Assembly: GCA_033809015.1 (NCBI GenBank)
Contig: JAPXMM010000092.1
Coordinates: 1 to 10,231 of the forward strand
Origin: DTU049 sp033809015
Lineage (GTDB): Bacteria > Bacteroidota > Bacteroidia > Bacteroidales > DTU049
Direction of reading: 5' to 3'
Length of the DNA stretch: 10,231 nucleotides
Within the stretch, counting starts at the first letter, position 1. Every line of letters starts with the position of its first letter. Shown in pieces: positions 1 through 7,586 of the stretch. Below the pieces are notes generated by a model. It saw only the letters and a program-made list of their open reading frames with translations, was not told where the DNA came from and ran no database searches. Both the position numbers and the translations under genes were made by a program.

Positions 1-333
1 TAGACTTTTTCCTTCTAACATACATCTCATATAGTCGAGCATTAGTGGATATTTTCGCATTCGATAAACAAAGGTGCGAGCAGTTTCACGGAATTGATAA
101 CCGCAGGTTTTGCATTTATATACTTGTTTGCCATTTCTTTTACCAGCTTTGATGACATTTTCACTTCTGCAGTCTGGGCAGATGGCTGCGGTAGATTGGA
201 TTTTTACTTTTTGGTAATCTACTGCATTGGCATTGTTATTGACTAAATATTGATATAGCTGATCGAGAAAATCTCGCTTATGATCCTTGGGTAGAGCCAA
301 GTATTTATCGATATTTTCTAATAATTCCTTCAT
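1..333 (-). CDS. Transposase, N-terminal part (IS1595-like or IS1-like), cut by the left window edge
   Basis: The reading frame opens at an ATG (331-333) and stays open to the window edge, giving 111 codons without a stop. A zinc ribbon is visible: Cys52-x2-Cys55, then Cys74-x2-Cys77, with basic residues between (KAGKRNGKQ). After it comes an aromatic and basic stretch ending in CMLEGKSL, which looks like the start of the helix-turn-helix of IS1595-type transposases. This zinc-ribbon head binds the element ends in such enzymes; the catalytic DDE domain would lie beyond the edge. IS1 InsA has a similar ribbon, so the family is a judgement. GC is about 36%, a little above most neighbours. A TAnnTTTG-type promoter lies just upstream. 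Whether the gene is intact cannot be seen. Confidence 0.85.
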   Translation of the reverse strand, partial: MKELLENIDKYLALPKDHKRDFLDQLYQYLVNNNANAVDYQKVKIQSTAAICPDCRSENVIKAGKRNGKQVYKCKTCGYQFRETARTFVYRMRKYPLMLDYMRCMLEGKSL

Positions 334-349
334 AATTATAAAATTTGAG

Positions 350-380
350 CAAAATTAATGAATTATCTTGAGATGATAAA
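350..380 (-). promoter_or_regulatory. Probable promoter of the transposase (Bacteroidota type)
   Basis: On the minus strand TAATTTTG (350-357) fits the Bacteroidota -7 element TAnnTTTG. A TTTA (377-380), one base off the -33 TTTG, lies 19 bases upstream. The box ends 16 bases before the transposase ATG, so the leader would be very short. Confidence 0.45.
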
Positions 381-477
381 ATATTTAAACTATAACATAT
401 AAATACTTTTACATATCCCATCTCCTCTCTAAAAACACTCCATAATATTGATTAATCGTTATTATTCAGACTTATTT

Positions 478-1485
478 CTACTCGATATTATTTATATCTT
501 TGTTATTAATCTCCAAATCTGACGAAATACCATGATTTTTCATTAATTTATTGACAGCATCGAATAATTCTGGTAATTTCTTTAATAAGGCAATTTCTCG
601 CATTTTATCAGATGCTTCACGTGCTGGGCTACCAAAATAAACTTTACCTGCTTCGAGAGATTTAGCTACTCCAGTTTGTCCTAATGCCATTGCTCCTTTA
701 CCTATTGTAAGATCTTTTTGTACTCCCACTTGTCCCCATAGTATTGCATTATCTTCTATATTTACTACACCAGCTATTCCTGCCTGTGCTGCTATTAAGC
801 AATTCCTACCTATGATAGTATCATGTCCTACTTGTATTAAATTATCTAATTTTGTACCTTTACCTATAATAGTATCAGATGATACTCCTCTATCTATTGT
901 GCAGCAGGATCCTATTTCTACATCATCTTCTATAACTACTCTGCCACATCCTTCTAATTTATCTAAATAATCTGGACGTCTTTTGAAATAAAAGGCCTCT
1001 CCTCCTATTACTGAACCACTATTAATAATTACATTATTACCAATAATTGTATTTGCATGAATTGTAACATTAGGATGAATAATACAATTTTTACCAATTT
1101 TCACATTTGGTCCTATAAATACTAATGGCTGAATAATAGTACCTTCACCAATTTCAGCACTTGGATGTATTGGCATATCTTGTGGCTGAAAAGGAGCAAA
1201 GAATTTTACTAATTTTACATAATCTCTAAAAGGATCATCAGAGTATATTAGGGCTTTACCGTCAGGAGCTTCTACCTCTTTATTAATTAATATTATCGAA
1301 GCTAAGCAGCTGAGTGCACGATTAAAATATTTTTCATTATCTACAAAGGTAATGTCTCCAGGTACAACTCTATGTATCTCATTGATGCCCGTAGCTTTGA
1401 TATTTTTATCTCCAATTACCCTAGCGATTGGATTATTTATAATTGTAATAAGCTCTTCTATACTATATTGTCTTTCTAAGTTCAT
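478..1485 (-). CDS. lpxD: LpxD-family UDP-3-O-acylglucosamine N-acyltransferase (paralogue type found next to efp in Bacteroidota)
   Basis: A 335-residue protein, close to the usual LpxD length (about 340). LpxD transfers a 3-hydroxyacyl chain from acyl carrier protein to the amino group of UDP-3-O-acylglucosamine, the third step of lipid A synthesis, in the cytoplasm. Residues 1-100 form the uridine-binding N-terminal domain. Residues 106-285 are a left-handed beta helix of hexapeptide repeats (IGEGTI, IGPNVKIGKN, IIGNNVIINSG, IGKGTKLDN). The GSVIGGEAF segment (157-165), TIDRG (196-200) and QVGHDTIIG (218-226) match LpxD, with His221 in the catalytic position. The C-terminal helix region (286-335) ends with the short polar tail of this subgroup. 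It starts 15 bases after the efp stop, so the two are probably co-transcribed. Bacteroidota often carry a second lpxD-like gene at exactly this place, so this copy may not be the main LpxD. Confidence 0.9.
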   Translation of the reverse strand: MNLERQYSIEELITIINNPIARVIGDKNIKATGINEIHRVVPGDITFVDNEKYFNRALSCLASIILINKEVEAPDGKALIYSDDPFRDYVKLVKFFAPFQPQDMPIHPSAEIGEGTIIQPLVFIGPNVKIGKNCIIHPNVTIHANTIIGNNVIINSGSVIGGEAFYFKRRPDYLDKLEGCGRVVIEDDVEIGSCCTIDRGVSSDTIIGKGTKLDNLIQVGHDTIIGRNCLIAAQAGIAGVVNIEDNAILWGQVGVQKDLTIGKGAMALGQTGVAKSLEAGKVYFGSPAREASDKMREIALLKKLPELFDAVNKLMKNHGISSDLEINNKDINNIE

Positions 1486-1500
1486 TATTTTAGTATTTTT

Positions 1501-2070
1501 TTAATCTTTATTAACTCTTTCACCATACTCACCTGTTTGAGTATTTACTTTAATTTTATCACCAACATTAATAAAAAGTGGAACTCTAATTTCAGCACCT
1601 GTTTCTAAAATAGCAGGTTTCATCGCATTAGTAGCTGTATCACCCTTTAGACCGGGTTCGCTATATGTTATTTCTAATACCACATATGTAGGTAATTCAC
1701 AAAATAGAGGAGTTTCACTTTCTGCATGAAAAACTATTTCTACCTCTTGCCCTTCTTTAAGAAATTGTGGAGCATTAATAAGAGATTCAGGAATCATTAT
1801 TTGCTCAAATGTCTCTACATGCATGAAATGATAATCTTCATTATCCTTATATAAAAATTGATAAGGACGTCTTTCTATTCGTTGAATGTTAATTTTAACT
1901 CCTGATTGAAAAGTATTCTGAAGTATTCGACCGCTAGGTATATGTTTTAGTTTTGTTCTAACAAATGCACCACCTTTACCTGGTTTGACATGTTGAAATT
2001 CTACTACTGTGTATAGCTCACCATTAAATTCTATACATATCCCATTACTTATATCTGCTGTTGTTGCCAT
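1501..2070 (-). CDS. efp: Translation elongation factor P
   Basis: A 189-residue protein, the normal EF-P length. EF-P binds ribosomes stalled on consecutive prolines, between the P and E sites, and stimulates peptide bond formation. The N-terminal KOW-like domain carries the tip loop KPGKGGAF with Lys32 at its apex, the residue that is modified in some bacteria. The central OB domain spans about residues 65-125. The C-terminal OB domain contains the family signature around GDTATNAMKPAILETGAEI (143-161), then VPLFINVGDKIKVNTQTGEY. It starts at ATG with a TAATTTTG promoter box 12 bases upstream, heading a two-gene unit with the LpxD-family gene. No modification enzyme is encoded in the window, so the state of Lys32 cannot be judged. 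Confidence 0.97.
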   Translation of the reverse strand: MATTADISNGICIEFNGELYTVVEFQHVKPGKGGAFVRTKLKHIPSGRILQNTFQSGVKINIQRIERRPYQFLYKDNEDYHFMHVETFEQIMIPESLINAPQFLKEGQEVEIVFHAESETPLFCELPTYVVLEITYSEPGLKGDTATNAMKPAILETGAEIRVPLFINVGDKIKVNTQTGEYGERVNKD

Positions 2071-2082
2071 TTAAATTTTTGA

Positions 2083-2113
2083 CAAAATTATATTATTTTT
2101 TTGAATTATCATA
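2083..2113 (-). promoter_or_regulatory. Probable promoter of efp-lpxD (Bacteroidota type)
   Basis: On the minus strand TAATTTTG (2083-2090) matches TAnnTTTG. TATG (2110-2113), 19 bases upstream, stands where a -33 TTTG is expected and differs from it by one base. The gap between recF and efp is 73 bases and holds no other feature. The start codon of efp follows 12 bases after the box. Confidence 0.5.
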
Positions 2114-2143
2114 AATCTAAATTAAGATGTATATAAATAAAAT

Positions 2144-3211
2144 TTATAAGACTATTAAATTATTTACTTGATCACTAGCTATTCTATCAGCATCTGTATC
2201 AGTTATAAAAATTTGAGTTAGATTAAAATTTTGTAATTGTTCTAATAATTTATGTGTTCTATACTTATCTAATTTATCAAAAATATCATCCAATAGCAAA
2301 ATGGCATGTTCATTATAATGAATACTCAACCACTGGTATAGAGATAATTTGAGAGCAATAATAAATAATTTTTGTTGTCCTTGAGAAGCTATCTGTGAGA
2401 TATCATCATTATTAAATAAAAAATACAATTTATCTCTATGAATACCTATCGTAGTATGTGTCAGACGGAGATCATTTTCCAAGGTGTCATTAAAAAGATT
2501 TTCTATGTTTTTAAGCTCAATGTTTGATTCATATTTTATGGATACAGACACATCAATATTAGATATGGAATAAAAAATATTATTAATAGTTTTATTAATA
2601 TCAGCTATTAAATTGGTTCGATATTTATAAATTTCTTCGTTTAGAGGTATTATATTAGTATTAATAGCATTTAGCATATTAGAAAAGTCTTTACCAAACA
2701 AACTTTGTTGTTTCAATAGATGGTTTCTTTGTTGTAAAAGCTTTTGATAATTTTGTAAAGCATTCAGATAATTACTACTTTGCTGTGATAAAATCTGATC
2801 TATCAGTTTACGTCTATTTTCTTGATTATAAACTAGCTCGTAAATATCTGATGGACAAATAAAAACCATAGGGATAAGGCCTAAATGTGTAGAAAATCTT
2901 TTATAGAATTTTTCATTTCTGCCTACTTTTTTACCATTAATATTATGATATAAAACTTCTATATTTTCTGGACTATTATTATCTGAATAAAAAAAACCCT
3001 TTATTAAAAAAAAATCTTTATTAAATTGTATAAATTTATTATCAGTAATATTATAAGGATTGCGTGTAAGTCCCAAATAATAAATACTATCGAGGATAGA
3101 TGTTTTTCCTATACCATTATCTCCTACAATATAATTAAGACCTTCAGAAAATTCTAATTTTAAATAATTATGTATTTTAAAATTTGTAAGCTCTAATCTT
3201 TTTAATAACAT
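2144..3211 (-). CDS. recF: DNA replication and repair protein RecF
   Basis: An SMC-like ATPase that works with RecO and RecR to load RecA on gapped single-stranded DNA. From the ATG at 3211 it has 355 residues, the normal size. The N-terminus LLKRLELTNFKIHNY is typical of RecF. Walker A is GDNGIGKTS (30-38 from this start), the ABC signature is SQGQQK (276-281), Walker B is LLLDD (305-309), and the D-loop DKLD follows at once. GIHRDKLYF (256-264) is the conserved segment before the signature. The frame also opens 12 bases earlier at a TTG (3223), but that adds only MLFF, which does not belong to the family, so I chose the ATG. The gene is strongly AT-rich and rich in Asn, more so than its neighbours. 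It follows folD by 57 bases with no TAnnTTTG box between, so it probably belongs to the ffh-folD transcript. Confidence 0.95.
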   Translation of the reverse strand: MLLKRLELTNFKIHNYLKLEFSEGLNYIVGDNGIGKTSILDSIYYLGLTRNPYNITDNKFIQFNKDFFLIKGFFYSDNNSPENIEVLYHNINGKKVGRNEKFYKRFSTHLGLIPMVFICPSDIYELVYNQENRRKLIDQILSQQSSNYLNALQNYQKLLQQRNHLLKQQSLFGKDFSNMLNAINTNIIPLNEEIYKYRTNLIADINKTINNIFYSISNIDVSVSIKYESNIELKNIENLFNDTLENDLRLTHTTIGIHRDKLYFLFNNDDISQIASQGQQKLFIIALKLSLYQWLSIHYNEHAILLLDDIFDKLDKYRTHKLLEQLQNFNLTQIFITDTDADRIASDQVNNLIVL

Positions 3212-3268
3212 AAAAAATAGCAAAAATTTAATTTTCAGAAAGCAAAATGAAATATTGAATTAATAAAA

Positions 3269-4153
3269 TCAATAAATATTAAATCTATATTTATAAGCTT
3301 TCAGTGTATTCATGAGTAGACTAACAATAGTCATAGGACCAATGCCTCCCGGTACTGGTGTTATCCATGAAGCCTTTTTAGATACTTCATCGAAATCTAC
3401 ATCACCTATTGTTCTGTAGCCACTTTTTTTTGTATTGTCTGGTACAGTATTTATACCTACATCTATAACTATTGCACCATCTTTTACCATATCTGCTGTT
3501 ACAAAAGAAGGTTTACCTAGTGCAGCTACTAAAATATCAGCTTGTAAAGAAAACTCTTGAATATTTGGAGTATGAGAATGACAAAGAGTAACTGTGCAAT
3601 TGGCAAAATCATTTTTTCTAGATAATAATATAGATAACGGCGTACCAACTATATTTGATCTACCAATTATCACAGCATGTTTCCCCACAGTTTCTATTTT
3701 ATTACGTTTTAGTAGTTCAATAATACCGCTAGGAGTGGCGGGCAGGTATGTATCTAAACCAAGGACCATTTTACCAATATTAATTGGATTAAAACCATCT
3801 ACATCTTTTTTGGGATCAATTGCATTAATAATTTTTTGCTCGTCAATATGCTTAGGCAAGGGTAATTGTACAATGAAGCCATCTACATCAGGGTCATCAT
3901 TAAGAAATCCAACTACTTTGAGCAATTCTTTTTCTGAAGTATCTATTGGTAGATTATAAACTGATGATGTAAAACCAACTAATTTACTATTTTTTTCTTT
4001 GTTTCTAACATACGTTTCGCTAGCAGGATCATTACCTACAAGTACTGCTGCCAGATGAGGAGGTCTAACACCATCATCGATAAAATGTGCTACTTGAGTT
4101 TTAATTTCTTCTTTTATTTGCTCTGCTGTAGCTTTGCCATCTAAGATATTCAT
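3269..4153 (-). CDS. folD: Bifunctional methylenetetrahydrofolate dehydrogenase / methenyltetrahydrofolate cyclohydrolase
   Basis: A 294-residue cytoplasmic enzyme that oxidises 5,10-methylene-THF with NADP and hydrolyses the product to 10-formyl-THF, the formyl donor for purines and initiator tRNA. Visible family features: Tyr48 and Lys52 in the YVRNK segment (catalytic Tyr and Lys), VQLPLP (95-100) with Gln96, KDVDGFNP (116-123) with Asp119, the dinucleotide-binding GRSNIVGTP (164-172), CHSHT (191-195), and PVPGGIGPMT (266-275) near the C-terminus. All expected catalytic residues are present and the length is normal. Its ATG overlaps the ffh stop by 4 bases (ATGA), so translation is probably coupled. 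The ffh-folD pairing is common in Bacteroidota. Confidence 0.97.
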   Translation of the reverse strand: MNILDGKATAEQIKEEIKTQVAHFIDDGVRPPHLAAVLVGNDPASETYVRNKEKNSKLVGFTSSVYNLPIDTSEKELLKVVGFLNDDPDVDGFIVQLPLPKHIDEQKIINAIDPKKDVDGFNPINIGKMVLGLDTYLPATPSGIIELLKRNKIETVGKHAVIIGRSNIVGTPLSILLSRKNDFANCTVTLCHSHTPNIQEFSLQADILVAALGKPSFVTADMVKDGAIVIDVGINTVPDNTKKSGYRTIGDVDFDEVSKKASWITPVPGGIGPMTIVSLLMNTLKAYKYRFNIY

Positions 4154-5490
4154 GAGAATAAATTTTTATTTAATTGTTCCATTCTTTTTAATTGTTTAGG
4201 ATCTGCATTTAGAACTTTTTTCATCATTTTTCGCATTTCTTCAAACTGTTTGAGGAAAGTATTTACATCCTGTACAGTAGTGCCGCTACCTTTAGCAATT
4301 CTGATTTTTCTAGATCCATTTAATGCTTCTGGATGTTCACGTTCATAGGGTGTCATAGAATGAATGATGGCCTCTATTTGCTTAAATGCATCATCATCGA
4401 TGTCAATATCTCTAATAGCTTTATTCATACCAGGAATCATACTCATGAGATTTTTAAGATTCCCCATTTTTTTTACTTGCTGCACTTGATCGAGAAAATC
4501 ATTAAAATCAAATTTATTTTTTTTAATTTTTTTCTCTACTTCACGAGCTTTTTGTTCATCTACCTGTTGTTGGGCACGTTCAACAAATGATACTATATCA
4601 CCCATTCCTAGAATTCTACTAGCCATTCTATCTGGATGAAAGACATCAATATCATCTAATTTTTCTCCGATACTACTAAATTTAATAGGTTTATTTACAG
4701 TAGCTTTAATGGAGATAGCAGCACCACCGCGTGTATCGCCGTCTAATTTTGTGAGGACAACTCCATCATAATCTAAAACATCATTAAATGCTTTTGCAGT
4801 ATTTACAGCGTCTTGACCTGTCATAGCATCTACTACAAAAAGTGTTTCATCTGGTTTGAGAACATCATAAAGCATTCTGATTTCTTTCATCATATCTTCA
4901 TCTATAGCTAAACGGCCAGCAGTATCTACTATTATAGTATTAATATCATTTTCTTTTGCATATTTAAGGGCATCGAGAGCAATTTTTACTGGATTTTTTT
5001 CATTTTCTTTAGCAAACACTTGTACACCAGCTTGCTCACCGAGAGTTTTTAATTGGTTGATAGCTGCAGGACGATAAACGTCGCAGGCTACTAATATCAC
5101 GTTACGTTTTTTGTTATTTTTAAGATAGCGAGCTAGCTTGGCAGCAAAGGTGGTTTTTCCACTACCTTGTAATCCTGCTAATAAGATGACAGCTGGTTTA
5201 CTTTTCAAATTTAAATCAACAGCTTGGCCTCCCATCAGATCAACTAATTCATCATGGACAATTTTTATCATCATTTGACCTGGAGAGACACTCTTGATCA
5301 CTTCTTGTCCAATAGCTTTATTTTTAACATTCTCTGTGAAAGATTTAGCTATTTTATAGTTAACATCAGAATCTACTAGTGCACGTCTAATCTCCTTTAA
5401 AGTCTCAGAAATATTAATCTCCGAAATACGTCCCTGTCCTTTTATTTTTTTAAATGCCTGTTCTAGCCTATCACTTAGATTATCAAACAT
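4150..5490 (-). CDS. ffh: Signal recognition particle protein Ffh (SRP54 GTPase)
   Basis: A 446-residue protein, near the usual 450. With 4.5S RNA it binds signal sequences of nascent membrane proteins and docks with FtsY at the membrane. The N domain covers about 1-90. The G domain (about 95-295) has the P-loop GLQGSGKTT (106-114), the SRP-specific DVYRPAA (137-143), DTAGR (189-193) and TKLDGDTRGG (247-256). The M domain (about 325-446) has Met-rich helices (LMSMIPGM, EEMRKMMKKVL) and SRKIRIAKGSG (393-403), the RNA-binding helix signature. It is the first gene of an ffh-folD-recF unit, and a good Bacteroidota promoter lies just upstream. The partner ftsY and the 4.5S RNA gene are not in the window. 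Confidence 0.98.
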   Translation of the reverse strand: MFDNLSDRLEQAFKKIKGQGRISEINISETLKEIRRALVDSDVNYKIAKSFTENVKNKAIGQEVIKSVSPGQMMIKIVHDELVDLMGGQAVDLNLKSKPAVILLAGLQGSGKTTFAAKLARYLKNNKKRNVILVACDVYRPAAINQLKTLGEQAGVQVFAKENEKNPVKIALDALKYAKENDINTIIVDTAGRLAIDEDMMKEIRMLYDVLKPDETLFVVDAMTGQDAVNTAKAFNDVLDYDGVVLTKLDGDTRGGAAISIKATVNKPIKFSSIGEKLDDIDVFHPDRMASRILGMGDIVSFVERAQQQVDEQKAREVEKKIKKNKFDFNDFLDQVQQVKKMGNLKNLMSMIPGMNKAIRDIDIDDDAFKQIEAIIHSMTPYEREHPEALNGSRKIRIAKGSGTTVQDVNTFLKQFEEMRKMMKKVLNADPKQLKRMEQLNKNLFS

Positions 5491-5503
5491 ATAATATTTT
5501 TTA

Positions 5504-5535
5504 CAAAATTACAAAATAATAAGAAATAATACAAA
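5504..5535 (-). promoter_or_regulatory. Promoter of the ffh-folD-recF unit (Bacteroidota type)
   Basis: The best of the four promoter candidates. On the minus strand TTTG (5532-5535), a 20-base spacer and TAATTTTG (5504-5511) match the consensus TTTG-N19/20-TAnnTTTG exactly. The box ends 13 bases before the ffh ATG. It lies in the 123-base gap between rnc and ffh. Confidence 0.6.
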
Positions 5536-5613
5536 GATTATACAAAGTAATGAAGTAGTTTTAATAAATGAAAATCAGCATAACAAAAAAATTATTTACC
5601 AATAAGTGAGATT

Positions 5614-6321
5614 CTATTTATCTATATTCTCATAAGCTATTTTAGAAGCATCTTTTTCACCTTGTTTTATAGTAGGAGCAGTAGATTCTCCTTTGAGTTT
5701 ATTATTTATAAATATTTTAATTTTAAAATCACTACTTGTATCTAATTTTTCTGATTTAAATTCAATCTTTAATTTATTTTTTTGACAATATTCTATCAAT
5801 TGGCTTTTGTAGTTTTGCTTTTCTTCAATGATGTTCTCAATATCAAAAGTCTTATTAGCTATATAATGAATAAAAAAATCATAACAAAAATCGTAACCTT
5901 TGTCTATAAACATAGCGCCCATAAAGGCCTCAAACACATTTCCCAGCCAATTTTTAGAAGGTGTTTTATGATTAGCTGGAATAAATTTTTCGGCAATTTC
6001 TGACAGTTTTATATCTTTGGCAATAGTACTTAAATATTGGGTGTTTACGACACGAGAGCGTATCTCTGTGAGAAAACCCTCATCTTTATATGGGAATTTG
6101 TTATATAAATATTGACCAACGATTAGGTCTATGACTGCATCACCTAGAAACTCTAATCTTTCATTTGATATTTTTTCACCACTAAAAAAAGCCTCGACAA
6201 AACGCGGTGTCAAGGCTAATTGATATAAGAAAATATTTTTGGTTTTAAACCCAAAAATATCATTAATTGTTTTTTTTAATGATTTTAATTCGTTACTATT
6301 TCGTTTTAATGTTAGTTCCAA
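5614..6321 (-). CDS. rnc: Ribonuclease III
   Basis: A 235-residue double-strand-specific endoribonuclease used in rRNA maturation and mRNA turnover. The nuclease domain (about 15-160) has the signature ERLEFLGDAV (54-63), whose Glu54, Glu57 and Asp61 correspond to E. coli Glu38, Glu41 and Asp45. The second acidic pair is seen as Asn128 and Glu131 in LGNVFEA, so the E. coli Asp114 position is Asn while the essential Glu117 is kept. The double-stranded-RNA-binding domain covers about 168-235 (NYKSQLIEYCQ ... GEKDASKIAY). The only reasonable start is TTG at 6321: a stop lies just upstream in frame and the next Met is at residue 134. The TTG is 2 bases after the fabF stop, so coupling is likely. 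The order acpP-fabF-rnc is classic for Bacteroidota. Confidence 0.95.
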   Translation of the reverse strand: MELTLKRNSNELKSLKKTINDIFGFKTKNIFLYQLALTPRFVEAFFSGEKISNERLEFLGDAVIDLIVGQYLYNKFPYKDEGFLTEIRSRVVNTQYLSTIAKDIKLSEIAEKFIPANHKTPSKNWLGNVFEAFMGAMFIDKGYDFCYDFFIHYIANKTFDIENIIEEKQNYKSQLIEYCQKNKLKIEFKSEKLDTSSDFKIKIFINNKLKGESTAPTIKQGEKDASKIAYENIDK

Positions 6322-6323
6322 AA

Positions 6324-7574
6324 CTAATCATTATATTTTGCAAAAAGTAAAGAAACATTATGCCCACCAAAGCCAAAAGTATTACTAATAGCATAGTTAA
6401 CAATTCGTTCCTTTTTATGATTAAAAGTATAATCTAGCTGGGGTAGCTCTGGGTCATCAGTGAAATGATTAATAGTAGGTGGTACTACATTATTTTTAAT
6501 ACTCAAAATAGTAGCTAAAGATTCTAAAGCACCAGCGGCACCTAATAGATGACCATGCATAGATTTAGTAGAATTAATAGAAATATTTTTAGCATGTTCA
6601 CCGAAAACACCTACTATAGCTTTAGCCTCGGCGGCGTCACCTACAGGAGTAGCAGTACCATGTGTATTGATATGATCTATTTTAGATTTATCAATACCAG
6701 CATCATTAAGTGCAAAGCTCATAGCATGTTTAGCACCTTCTCCTTCTGGGTGTGGTGCAGTGATATGATAAGCATCAGCACTAAGTCCGAAGCCTAATAT
6801 TTCAGCATAAATTTTAGCACCACGTTTTTTAGCATGTTCTAAATCTTCTATTATCAAGCCAGCAGCACCTTCACCCATTACGAAGCCATCACGATCTTTA
6901 TCAAAAGGTCTAGAGGCTGTTTTGGGGTCATCATTTCTAACAGATATAGCGTTCATAGAGTTAAAACCACCCATGCCAGGTTCAGTAATAGCAGCTTCGC
7001 AACCACCAGCGACGATAACGTCTGCATAGCCATGACGAATCAGTAATACTGCATCTACTATAGCATTGGCAGAAGAGGCACATGCAGATACCGTTGCATA
7101 GTTAGGACCCTTGAAACCATGTGCCATACTAATATGACCAGCAGTGATATCAATTATCATTTTAGGTACAAAAAATGGATTATAGCGAGGAGTACCATCA
7201 CCTTCTACAAAACTTTTTATTTCTTGAAAAAAGGTTTGAATACCACCAATGCCACTACTCCATACTACACCTACTCGATAAGGGTCAATATCAGCTGAAT
7301 TAATATTAGCGTCTGCAATAGCTTGATTAGCAGCTACTATTCCGTAGGTAGACACAAGGTCATATTTACGTAGTTCTTTTCTATCAAAGTAATCAGCAGG
7401 ATCGAAATTTTTAACTTCACAGGCAAATTTTGTTTTAAATTTAGAAACATCAAAATGAGTAATGAAGTCAGCGCCACTAACTCCCTCGAGTAGAGATTTC
7501 CAAAAATCTTCTACATTATTACCTAAAGGAGTAATGGCACCGGCTCCAGTTATAACTACTCGTCTGCGATCCAT
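6324..7574 (-). CDS. fabF: 3-oxoacyl-[acyl-carrier-protein] synthase II
   Basis: A 416-residue condensing enzyme (KAS II) that elongates acyl-ACP with malonyl-ACP in type II fatty-acid synthesis. The thiolase fold starts with RRVVITGAGAITPLG. The active-site Cys165 lies in TVSACASSANA (161-171). The two catalytic His are His305 in NTHGTATP and His342 in KSMHGHLLGAAG, and Lys337 matches the conserved Lys. GFGGHN (401-406) closes the C-terminal core. All catalytic residues are present and the length is normal. It starts 12 bases after acpP, whose product carries its substrates, and is followed by rnc after 2 bases. A small difference from E. coli FabF is the His in place of Thr before Gly-His342; I believe it occurs in other FabF proteins. 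Confidence 0.97.
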   Translation of the reverse strand: MDRRRVVITGAGAITPLGNNVEDFWKSLLEGVSGADFITHFDVSKFKTKFACEVKNFDPADYFDRKELRKYDLVSTYGIVAANQAIADANINSADIDPYRVGVVWSSGIGGIQTFFQEIKSFVEGDGTPRYNPFFVPKMIIDITAGHISMAHGFKGPNYATVSACASSANAIVDAVLLIRHGYADVIVAGGCEAAITEPGMGGFNSMNAISVRNDDPKTASRPFDKDRDGFVMGEGAAGLIIEDLEHAKKRGAKIYAEILGFGLSADAYHITAPHPEGEGAKHAMSFALNDAGIDKSKIDHINTHGTATPVGDAAEAKAIVGVFGEHAKNISINSTKSMHGHLLGAAGALESLATILSIKNNVVPPTINHFTDDPELPQLDYTFNHKKERIVNYAISNTFGFGGHNVSLLFAKYND

Positions 7575-7586
7575 TGTATTAGCTTT

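Larger units (their letters stand above)
1..441 (-). mobile_element. Partial insertion sequence, possible outer end near 441
   Basis: The transposase fragment implies an insertion sequence that continues past the left edge. Its promoter-proximal end should lie between the transposase start (333) and the lpxD stop (478). On the minus strand the stretch from 441 down reads GGAGTGTTTTTAGAGAGGAG. It is richer in G than the AT-rich flanks and begins with GG, as many IS1 and IS1595 ends do. I therefore place the likely end there, but the partner inverted repeat and the second target-site copy are outside the window. The end position is inference; the presence of an element is well supported. Confidence 0.45.

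Noticed and set aside
442..466. ATAATA ... TATTAT inverted repeat after lpxD as a terminator
   Set aside because: Only six A-T pairs with a long loop; too weak to call.
3212..3223. Upstream TTG start for recF that would add four residues (MLFF)
   Set aside because: The ATG at 3211 gives the normal RecF N-terminus and the extra residues are not part of the family.
3594..3959. 121-codon plus-strand frame
   Set aside because: Lies wholly inside folD on the opposite strand; its composition is explained by the real gene and it resembles no family I know.
4333..4590. 85-codon plus-strand frame rich in Phe, Ile and Leu
   Set aside because: Antisense to the Lys-rich M-domain region of ffh; poly-Lys codons read backwards give Phe and Leu, so it mimics a membrane protein.
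5782..6003. 73-codon plus-strand frame inside rnc, and similar ones at 6549-6797, 7636-7821 and 9217-9450
   Set aside because: All are antisense shadows of rnc, fabF, acpP and secA, with no start context or family resemblance.
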